The position numbers and the translations under genes were made by a program. 64,000 nt of DNA from Cladophialophora immunda (Eukaryota; Ascomycota; Eurotiomycetes; Chaetothyriales; Herpotrichiellaceae): positions 5,174,855 through 5,238,854 of the forward strand of contig NW_015622544.1 of assembly GCF_000835495.1 (NCBI RefSeq), written 5' to 3'. The notes beneath the pieces were generated by a model. It did no database searches. It had not been told where the DNA came from and was given only the letters and a program-made list of their open reading frames with translations. This document shows, in pieces, positions 56,718-64,000 of this stretch. How positions within the stretch are numbered: position 1 is the first letter of the stretch; the number at the start of each line of letters is the position of its first letter.

Positions 56718-58301
56718 TTAGAACAACATCAACCCACCACCAAACAAAAATCCCAGAGTCACTACACCTGCCGCCAACAAGGTCGTCATCTCAGCAGGAA
56801 TTGCGCGGAAGTTGGCATTCGCCGCGTTGGAATCGCCAGAACTGCTTCCACTGCCAGAGCCAGAAGTGCTCGTGGCCGTGCCCGTGGCGGGTGTCAGATT
56901 GAATGTTGCACTCCTGGAGGTACCGCCGCCCAATTCCCCTGTGGCAGTGGCCGTGGCTTGCGTGATTTCTGGGTTGCCAGTAAAGGTTTGGGCCACGCTT
57001 GCGGCTGAGGCCGTCGACACGACATTGGGGATGCCGCCCGAGGCCTGGAACGCTTGGATGTTGGAGTTGGCGTCAGTAGCGTCAAAGTTCGTTTGAGCGA
57101 GACCTATTTGGTTGTTTTCAAGGTCGTAGACCACATAGGCGCTGCGGAGGAAAGAATCTCCGAACAGGATGGGGTCGCTCCCTGCGGCGTCGATGGCAAA
57201 TGAGCACGCCAGATCGCCGTTCTGGAACGTTGGTTGAGAGCCGTCTGTTGTGAGCAAGGGAGTGACAAACTCGGACAACGAGACATTGACAATGGGGCCA
57301 CCTTTGCCGCCGAATTGGAAGGAGAAGGTGAGATCATCGTTGGCGAGAGAGCAGCGCACCACATTGCCAAACTGGGGGTCTGTCACCACACCGACACCGT
57401 TGAAGATATTGTTCGCGATGTCGTCAGGGAGCAAGGTGTCTGTGGTGCCGGAGTCGAGGATGGCAGGTTGAGGCGAACTGGGGGAGACGTCTGAGGTCTG
57501 GCCGCCTCCAGAGACGGTCAGGCCGGTCCAGGCGACAGTGAAGGAATCAATCACGCCGGTTTGTGAGTCGATTTGGATGGGGAGAGAAACCAGGTCACCG
57601 TGGTACTTGTTTGTGTCTACACCACCAAAGAGAATAGAGCCGGTATTCGAGTCCAGATCGTCCAGCCATAGAGAATACGCAAGGGCGTTGATGAAGCCCT
57701 CATTCTTCATGACGTTGATGACATTGGGGTAGGTGAAGCCGTCAAACGAGGCGGAGGCCTCACCCAGCTCGAATCCAATGCCCATGATACCGATTGCTCG
57801 GGTGTTTGCTTGCTGGGCAGCAGCCATGGTCATGTTTGTCAATTTTGTTCCACCGACGTTCAGCACATCAGATATGTATTGCCCGACAACTTGAGAGCCG
57901 TCGACGTACTGGATCTGGAACTGGGGAAGGTTGGGATCGACGAAGGTGGAGGAATCATCGGCATTGTACGCTCCAAACTCGGAGCAGCCATCGTTTTGTT
58001 GACAGATCTCTGCGTTGGCTTCAGGGAACCAGATGTCTGACGAGCCAGTGTCCAATTGCAGGGAGAACGGTTGCCCCGGTGTGCCCACGGTGCAATTGAT
58101 GAAGTAGAGCAAGATCTCGTTGTCCAAGCCCGCCTTGATGGTCTTGGACTGACGTCGTGTCAGGTGAGGAGCGTCCTGCGCAAGGACGCGACGCTTTTCG
58201 AATGTGAAACCCAGTGTGCCGGCGCCGGGAGCAGCAGTCACAGGGGCGACGGAAGCGAGCAGAGCCGCTGCTCCCAGAGCAGCCGCCGCAAACTTGCCCA
58301 T
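56718..58301 (-). CDS. GPI-anchored aspartic protease (yapsin/OpsB-like)
   Basis: A single exon of 527 residues from ATG 58301; an in-frame ATG at 58373 would add 24 residues but would bury the signal peptide (MGKFAAAALGAAALLASVAP). A propeptide with a basic processing site (LTRRQ) precedes the pepsin fold. The first catalytic motif is LQLDTGSSDIWF and the second AILDSGTTDTLLP, with the flap tyrosine in QYVDGSQVVGQY. A Ser/Thr/Gly-rich stalk of about 90 residues and a hydrophobic tail (TTLLAAGVVTLGFLFGGGLM) indicate GPI anchoring. It should act at the cell surface on proteins, as do yapsins and OpsB. Confidence 0.93.
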   Translation of the reverse strand: MGKFAAAALGAAALLASVAPVTAAPGAGTLGFTFEKRRVLAQDAPHLTRRQSKTIKAGLDNEILLYFINCTVGTPGQPFSLQLDTGSSDIWFPEANAEICQQNDGCSEFGAYNADDSSTFVDPNLPQFQIQYVDGSQVVGQYISDVLNVGGTKLTNMTMAAAQQANTRAIGIMGIGFELGEASASFDGFTYPNVINVMKNEGFINALAYSLWLDDLDSNTGSILFGGVDTNKYHGDLVSLPIQIDSQTGVIDSFTVAWTGLTVSGGGQTSDVSPSSPQPAILDSGTTDTLLPDDIANNIFNGVGVVTDPQFGNVVRCSLANDDLTFSFQFGGKGGPIVNVSLSEFVTPLLTTDGSQPTFQNGDLACSFAIDAAGSDPILFGDSFLRSAYVVYDLENNQIGLAQTNFDATDANSNIQAFQASGGIPNVVSTASAASVAQTFTGNPEITQATATATGELGGGTSRSATFNLTPATGTATSTSGSGSGSSSGDSNAANANFRAIPAEMTTLLAAGVVTLGFLFGGGLMLF

Positions 58302-59936
58302 GGTGGGAAGAGGCAGAGGATTGCTTGGAAGGATGGACAGTGAGAGGACGAGGTCCTGAAGATGTAGCAGCAACGGAGTATTAGGGATATGAAGCCCAAG
58401 AAAGCCAAAAGCAAAGGAATGACGATGAGAATGATGATGCTGAAGAAAGCGATGGTGCTGCTACAAGTAAGAACAACAGCAAGGACAGTGATGCAAAGAA
58501 GAACAAGAATCAACCAAGGTTTATACAAAAGTTGAAATGGAAGAGTTGGCAGGATGGTGACTGCGCCTCTGGTTCTTTCCTGGTCCCCTCCAGGAGAAGG
58601 CGCAGACTGGGCGACGCAACCAGCAGCCATGACGGCAACAGCGGCCAGTCGGGAAAGGCGCTTGAAGCATCTGGCGAGGGTTCGATGACGGGATGGTCGC
58701 GGGTGAGATGGGCGTGTGGGAAAAGCATCGAGGGAAATTGTGCAGCACTAGCAGTTTGTCAATGGCAGATCCATGTGCCGCCCAGCGAATCGCAACGGCT
58801 AATAGGTCCCTGGAAGAAGCCCTCCCCCCTTAGGCGGCCTGCCCTGGAAAGCTTCGGGATCTTGGTAACCGCTAGGCAGGCTGATGGTTTTTGGGGGTTA
58901 CAGATGGATGATGGGCTAGCTGAGCTTCAGCCTTGGGGGGGTTGGGGTTGCTTGGCTGGGCTCTAGGGACCTAGCAGGCGAGCCCAAGCAACTGGAACCT
59001 CCCATGTTTAGGTCGAGAGGAACTTCATCTTAGGTACAGAGTAGTACCCAAGGGGTGCGCGCATCACTTGGGATCGCCATCATACAGAAGAATGAGTTGT
59101 CCTCCTAGAACACGACTCTGAGCGCATTCCTCACGGCTGGACTCCGTATATCCACGTATGCACCTGTTGACCTGGATGTACTCCGTACCTGAGCCAGGTG
59201 GTACAAAGATGCGCCCTGCTGACGTTCTGAAACGGACAAAAGCTGCCCTCGCACACTGTCGGTTTCAGATCATCAGTCACAGCCCTAATAGTTCAACTGG
59301 TTAGCCCTGCAGCCCCCAGGCCGCTACTGCTCGTGTTAACCAGGCGAGCCGAAAGGAACCGTTCATCCCAATGATTCCACATCATGGGCTTCCGCTGCAC
59401 CCACGGCTGGAATTGGCTGCTCGGGTATTGAAATTTGCTGTGTAACTCCTCTCTCGTCCATATCACCAACTCACCAATATTTCACGCATGGCGTTTCTTG
59501 GTACCGAGTACAATGGTCTAGACCCAAGATTCAGCGTGTGACAGCTCTATTATTGGAAAGGGAAACGGGCATTGAGCCATGTCCAGCTGGCCTCCAAATG
59601 TCCACGGAAACCCAGCGTTTGCCACACGCCAATGCCGACGAATTCACTGTGGCGGTGCAAGCGTCACCACCTCCCTCATGCGACCTCTCGCACGCCCTTC
59701 CTCCGGCGGCAACTGTTTCGATACCAAGTCATTGAGGCTGAAAAGAAATTGCCACAAGGAATTGTATCCGTCCATCGTGAATACAGCAGGACCCGGTATA
59801 CATATGTACAATCACTGAATTAGGCTATAATGATGCAGCAAGCACCAGAAGTGTGCCTCCGTCTACCTCTACTGATCACTGTCAAAGCTACTCCAGAAAC
59901 GCCCTTTTTGTTGATTTCATATTCCTGGTGGCCTTC
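58302..59936. other. Intergenic, 1.6 kb
   Basis: Left part: protease promoter, including a TATA-like TTGTATAAA on the minus strand at about 58520-58530. No gene is recognised; open frames at 58532-58966 and 59538-59823 are not supported by family resemblance. Confidence 0.45.
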
Positions 59937-61144
59937 TCAAGCTTTGGGTTTCCGCGCAATCATCAAGTACATGGGCGTGAACAACTTCTGTTTCCCGCCA
60001 GCGACCAAACAGTCAGCCGCTAGTGCCAGGCTGTCTGCCGTCTTCTGCGTGCCACGAGGCATCATTCTCAGAGTCTCGCCAACCCCAATAAACTTATGGA
60101 TCAACCCGCGTCCCCACCATGTCATGCGCCCGATTGTGAAGACGTCGCCGAGGCTGCCCATGTATTTGAACTCCCCTGCGAGAGGGTAGTACCACGGGAT
60201 CGCGTCCGGTCTCTCGGCGAGATCCTCGTGGTGCTCCAGCTCGAATCCAGCGGCTTTGATGGCGGCCAACCCTTCCGAGACCTTGACCATGTTGGAAATG
60301 CCGTCTCCCTGCTCGATGCCAAGTCGGATCTCGCGGTGCTGAGGACTGTCGTTGTCGTAGTTGTCGGTCATGAGCCATTCATACACACCAAAGACACCGC
60401 CAGGCTTCAACACGCGGAAAATCTGCTCATATACTCCCTGCAAGCTCGGGGCGTGGACTGTGGCTTCGATGGCATATACGGCGTCGAAGCTGTTCTCAGG
60501 GAAAGACATTTGCATGAAGTCGCCTTTGACAGCGGAGAATTTGTCTGCAATGCCCTCCTTCTTTGCGTATCGTAGTGACCGTTCAATCTGATAGTCGTTG
60601 TTGTTCAGTCCAACAACGTTGGCCCCAGTGAATTTGATCATCTCTCGAGCAGGTCCCCCAACACCACAGCCGACATCCAGGACGCGCCAATTCTCTTGCA
60701 TGTTCATCTTCAAAGCGAGGTAATGCTCATGGCGGGCAATGGCCTTGTAGAACGACTCGGCTGCAGCAAAGCGGCAGAAATGGAACGAGGTGCCCCATCC
60801 ATATTCGTACAGATCCGTGGCGAGGTTGTAGTAGCTGCCCATACAGTTAGTGAACACGTCATCAATGCCCGGAAAGTCAACACCCACTGTCTTGTCAAGG
60901 TGGCGTATTCGTCTCTTCGTGCCTTTCGGGTTTCTTCAGTCTCAGTGGCTGCCGATTTATTGTCCCAGTGTTTGAAGTACTCGTCGATCGCAGCCTTCTG
61001 CGCCGCTTTGTCCTTGGTACGCATGGCCATCAGCCCACCAGATGCTTCCACCGACTTGCCATGAAGCGCCTTGTTGAAGGCGGCATCGCGGGCGTGGTCC
61101 TCCTGCTCGAGGACCGTGACTGGGGAGGTAGCAGAAGGGGCCAT
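59937..61144 (-). CDS. erg6: Sterol 24-C-methyltransferase (Erg6)
   Basis: Two exons (61144-60888, 60834-59937) join across a 53-base intron to 384 residues, the standard length. The join restores ATLTRHYYNLATDLYEYGWG, the sterol-binding region conserved in all Erg6 proteins. Then come HEHYLALKMNM, the SAM motif VLDVGCGVGGPAREM, GLNNNDYQIERSLRYA, FDAVYAIEATVHAPSL, the motif RVLKPGGVFGVYEW and the C-terminal SMT domain (PRGTQKTADSLALAADCLV). It adds the C-24 methyl group to zymosterol-type sterols in ergosterol synthesis at the ER or lipid droplets. It is divergent from Slt11, with 567 bases between start codons. Confidence 0.97.
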
Positions 61145-61711
61145 GTTGAGACAGCCGGGGTGGATATCTGGACAGAGGTGCAAGTTGGGAAAAAGCTGGA
61201 GGTGATGCGTCTCTCTGCCTCAATTGTACTTGTACAAGAATGAGCGACAAGCGGTCAGTGACACGATCCGGAATCAAAGAGCGATACGGCTTGACGGCTG
61301 CTGCTATTGGGGTTCAAAAAAATATACTGGCCGGCATTGTTTCGCCCGGCGCAATCACCAATGGCCTGATTCTCAGCTAGATCTCTTGGCAGGGGTCGGC
61401 CATGCAGTTGTCTTCCCCCAGCGATCTGGAACTGAATCCTTCCGCAGCAGGCCACTCCCAACGGGGTGTTTCACGTGATACTCGGGTAACTTTCTGTGTT
61501 TCGTAATGCACGTGCAGAGAAATTGGGCGAGGCTGACTTTTCCCCGCCGTTTTTGTGTCCGACGACGCATTATCCAGCATTTGTCAGGCAAGTGCTACTT
61601 CGTCAAAGTACTTATGCTCGAGCAATCCTCTTATTCTTCCTGAAGTCAATAGACTAATATCTTCCCTGATCCATATCTTTTTGCCATTGCCTGCAATATC
61701 CCCTCGCCACC
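61145..61711. promoter_or_regulatory. Divergent promoter region, Erg6 / Slt11
   Basis: 567 bases between opposite start codons. No further gene is seen, and no sterol-regulatory element could be assigned with confidence by eye. Confidence 0.5.
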
Positions 61712-62854
61712 ATGGCACCCCCTCAGATCAAGCAGGATCTGAACCGCTCTGGCTGGGAAACGACCGATTTCCCTTCCAGCTGCGAGAACTGTTTGCCCGA
61801 TAACCCCTATGTCCAAATGCTGAAAGAAGAATTCGGAGCGGAATGCAAGATATGCACTCGTCCCTTCACAGTCTTCCGCTGGAAAGCCGATCGAACCGCC
61901 CGAACCAAGCGAACAAACATCTGCCTCACTTGCGCTCGGCTGAAGAATTGTTGTCAGTGTTGTATGCTCGATCTGTCTTTCGGCTTGCCCATCACAGTCA
62001 GAGATGCTGCTCTCAAAATGGTTGCGCCAGGTCCGCAGTCCAGTATAAACCGGGAATACTACGCCCAAGAACACGAGAAGGAACTAGAGGAAGGTCGTGG
62101 CGCAGTTGAGGCATATGAGAAGACAGACGAGAAAGCGCGAGATCTGTTACGCAGACTAGCCAACAGCGAGCCATACTACAAGAAGCAAAGACGACTAGAA
62201 GCAGAGGGTTCGCAATCCGATCAACAACAACAACCGAAAGAGCAGAAGCAAAGTGGTTACGGCCCCGGGCCTATAAGGACTGCAGACTCGAGAAAATCCG
62301 GAAACGCACACCGCGGTGGAAAGGCGGGACCCGGTGGCGCGAGAGCAGTCACAGTGGCACGCCCTCCTCAACCCGAAGATTGGCTGCCTCCCTCTGATCC
62401 CAACATCACCTCGCTCTTCGTCACTGGCGTCGAGGACGATCTTCCAGAACACGCCATTCGTGCTTTTTTCACTCCTTTTGGCCAGATCCGGTCTATTGTC
62501 TGCTCGCACCGGGCCCATTGCGCATTCATCAACTATGCAACAAGAGAAGGAGCCGAGGCTGCAGCGGCGCATTGCCAAGGGAAAGCAGCGATTCAAGGAT
62601 GTCCGCTGCGAGTTCGGTGGGGCAAACCGAAACCGCTTGACAACACAGACCGGGAGCAGAAAATGAGCTGGGCAAGAGAAGGTCGGGAAACTGCAGCTGC
62701 TCTCAAAGCTCAGCAGTCTGGTCAGAGAGCCATCACCACTGGTAACAGCCAGGCTCAAATTGAGGGTGCGGATGTTGAAGGAAATGCGAGCTTCACTGTG
62801 GCGCCCCCACCAGGTCAAGGGGAAGTCACCTATGCCAGTTTGGCTGGTGATTAA
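61712..62854 (+). CDS. slt11: Pre-mRNA-splicing factor Slt11 (Ecm2/RBM22)
   Basis: A single exon of 380 residues. The N-terminal Cys-rich region (ENCLPDN, EFGAECKICTRPFTVFRW, NICLTCARLKNCCQCCMLDL, then GLPITVRD) is the zinc-binding core of the Ecm2/RBM22 family, followed by the start of a helical linker NREYYAQEHE. An RRM lies at about residues 230-310: SLFVTGVEDDLPEHAIRAFF, IVCSHRAHCAFINYATREGA and LRVRWGKPKP. It belongs to the NineTeen-related and Bact spliceosome and contacts U6 and the intron near the catalytic centre. The C-terminus is polar and Ala/Gln-rich. No intron is needed. Confidence 0.96.
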   Translation: MAPPQIKQDLNRSGWETTDFPSSCENCLPDNPYVQMLKEEFGAECKICTRPFTVFRWKADRTARTKRTNICLTCARLKNCCQCCMLDLSFGLPITVRDAALKMVAPGPQSSINREYYAQEHEKELEEGRGAVEAYEKTDEKARDLLRRLANSEPYYKKQRRLEAEGSQSDQQQQPKEQKQSGYGPGPIRTADSRKSGNAHRGGKAGPGGARAVTVARPPQPEDWLPPSDPNITSLFVTGVEDDLPEHAIRAFFTPFGQIRSIVCSHRAHCAFINYATREGAEAAAAHCQGKAAIQGCPLRVRWGKPKPLDNTDREQKMSWAREGRETAAALKAQQSGQRAITTGNSQAQIEGADVEGNASFTVAPPPGQGEVTYASLAGD

Positions 62855-63001
62855 GCTTTTCGTGTCAAAGGTATCTTTATCTGTACAGAACAGCACGGCG
62901 TTGCGACACAGCATGCAACTGGCATGCAATGGCGAGAACAGGCCGTCCACTGGGTATCATCATGTGTTCACAAAAATGAACAAATCCAAGCTTTTGATTG
63001 T

Positions 63002-63382
63002 TCATACACCACCAACTTTGATCTTTCCGCCTTTACCGAGGGGATTCTTGACGGTATCATTATCGCCTTTCTCTGTGTCCTCGTGTATATTCAGCCCTGC
63101 GTCATAGGTTAATCTCGTGTCCATTCCGACAATAGGGCGTCACATACGTATCACATTTGAACCGTCGACCAGCTTGCCTTGCACGACATTGTGTCGTAAT
63201 ATTGACGCTACACCCTCAGCGTGTGCTATGCCCTTGATCGCCTCCTCTGAATCGGGGTCCATTGTCCTTAGCGTCTCGAACCCAGTGCGTGCTTGCATCC
63301 GGGCAGCATGGAGGAGATGGTAGTCGTCTTGAAAGGCTGTGCGTGTCGCTCGAAGTAGGTGCCTGTAGGCCGCCAGCGCCAT
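63002..63382 (-). CDS. mzm1: Mitochondrial zinc maintenance protein Mzm1 (LYR family)
   Basis: Two exons (63382-63148, 63096-63002) join across a 51-base intron to 109 residues. The N-terminus MALAAYRHLLRATRTAFQDD is the LYR-type start of Mzm1, followed by the helical ARMQARTGFETLR and the segment IAHAEGVASILRHNVVQGK. The second exon adds the conserved polar end LNIHEDTEKGDNDTVK. Mzm1 is a matrix chaperone that stabilises the Rieske protein Rip1 before complex III assembly. Without the splice the protein would stop just past VIRM. It is divergent from the partial gene on the right, with about 200 bases between starts. Confidence 0.93.
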
Positions 63383-63583
63383 CTTTGTCGAATTGAAATG
63401 AGTAAAGAGTGAATGGAAGGTGAAGGGCGCTATGGGACCGGTAGTATTCACTTCACTTGAACTAGACGGTCGGCGCATTCACATCACTTTCACATTCGCT
63501 TCTCCTTCCAATTTCAACGATCACAAAATCTCTCCCTCATCCTGGCAAGTTTGCCGAATAATTCATTCCGCCAATCAGCGAAA

Positions 63584-64000
63584 ATGGGTAAGTACCGAGT
63601 CCCAAGTCTCTCCCCCCCCCCCCCCCCCAAAAAAAAATCTCTGGGAGATACTGACCGTGTATATCATATAGCTCGTTTGGCATACCTTCGAGAAATCCTC
63701 GAAACTCTCGACGAGCTCGCAGAGATAGCCTTTGAGGCACACAAGCAAGCTGATCGTCCTGCTCTCATCCACGACATGGCTTCACAAGGCCTTGTTGTGC
63801 CGGCGGCGGAGGATTGGAAGGGCGGCGATGGTAATCCCAATTTCCGTGCCCTTGGGAAGCTCTCTCCACCTGTGATGCGAAAGATCGAGCCGTTCGGAGC
63901 GCAATTCCTTGCCTATGCTCGCCGCAAGCGCCACGGTCGCACTTTCTCTGAAGATCAACGTCTCGAAGCCCTCAAAAAGGTGAAGAAGTCCGAAGACGAT
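63584..64000 (+). CDS. zuo1: Zuotin-like ribosome-associated J-protein, 5' part only
   Basis: The gene runs off the window. A possible first exon of only 4 bases (ATGG, 63584-63587) is joined to 63672 by an 84-base intron (GTAAGT..CATATAG), giving an open frame to the edge. Visible residues include DWKGGDGNPNFRALGKL, IEPFGAQFLAYARRKRHG and TFSEDQRLEALKKVKKSEDD, which match the region before the J domain of Zuotin (EPxGxxxxxxARRxxHxRTFSEDER). Zuotin docks the RAC chaperone complex at the ribosomal exit tunnel. The first 35 residues are helical and not typical of Zuotin, so the true start may be the internal ATG at 63776. The J domain would lie beyond 64000. Confidence 0.62.
   Translation, partial: MGKYRVPSLSPPPPPKKKSLGDTDRVYHIARLAYLREILETLDELAEIAFEAHKQADRPALIHDMASQGLVVPAAEDWKGGDGNPNFRALGKLSPPVMRKIEPFGAQFLAYARRKRHGRTFSEDQRLEALKKVKKSEDD
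63612..63637. repeat. Poly-C then poly-A tract inside an intron
   Basis: About 17 consecutive C followed by 9 A inside the proposed first intron of the Zuotin-like gene. The length is likely polymorphic or affected by sequencing. Confidence 0.75.

Noticed and set aside
59280..59350. tRNA-like stretch (GTTCAACTGGTTAG resembles a D-arm)
   Set aside because: No matching acceptor stem, anticodon arm or TPsiC arm (GTTCRANNC) follows at the right distance.

Overview
This is genomic DNA of a filamentous ascomycete (Pezizomycotina). Nearly every gene is interrupted by introns of about 48-150 nt with fungal GT..CTAAC..AG signals. The products are typical of that group: NTE1, Tof1/Swi1, Erg6, Vps74, Slt11, Mzm1, a fungal rhodopsin-type receptor-like membrane protein, a Zn(II)2Cys6 regulator and a GPI-anchored yapsin-like protease. 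Class-level placement (Eurotiomycetes or Dothideomycetes seems likely) is only an impression. Exon joins were made by hand; for each spliced gene given with exact exons, the exon lengths sum to a multiple of three.

Layout. 1-20 kb is gene-poor and accessory in character: a degenerate 12-bp tandem repeat (191-298), a multi-membrane-span cytochrome P450 (2326-4304, -), about 3 kb without recognisable genes, a rhodopsin-like seven-helix protein (7317-8691, +), an unidentified small gene (9365-9986, -), a possible gene remnant (11120-11518, -), a Zn2Cys6 regulator whose 3' end does not resolve (13001-13864, +), a short-chain dehydrogenase (14432-15366, -) and a large fungal membrane protein (16228-18213, -). 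20-34 kb is a dense housekeeping block: UsgS-like membrane protein, mitochondrial 3-hydroxyacyl-CoA dehydrogenase, Tof1, guanine deaminase and NTE1. 34-46 kb holds a zinc butanediol/polyol-type dehydrogenase with a GC-AG intron, a small Cys-rich GPI protein, a GGCT-like protein, an RNase H-like protein, mitochondrial ribosomal protein uS2m and an S/T-rich single-pass membrane protein.

46-51 kb holds the most unusual arrangement: two paralogous proteins with a Cys-rich 'MCYT' N-terminus flank a CYP7/CYP8-like P450, all three on the minus strand. 52-64 kb returns to Vps74, an ACMSD-type metal-dependent decarboxylase, a secreted aspartic protease, Erg6, Slt11, Mzm1 and the 5' end of a Zuotin-like J-protein cut by the window edge.

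Several pairs are divergent over short shared promoters (dehydrogenase/Tof1, Erg6/Slt11, Mzm1/Zuotin-like). The metabolic genes at 2-18 kb include a P450, a dehydrogenase and a regulator, but no PKS, NRPS or terpene synthase backbone is present, so a biosynthetic cluster cannot be claimed from this window.
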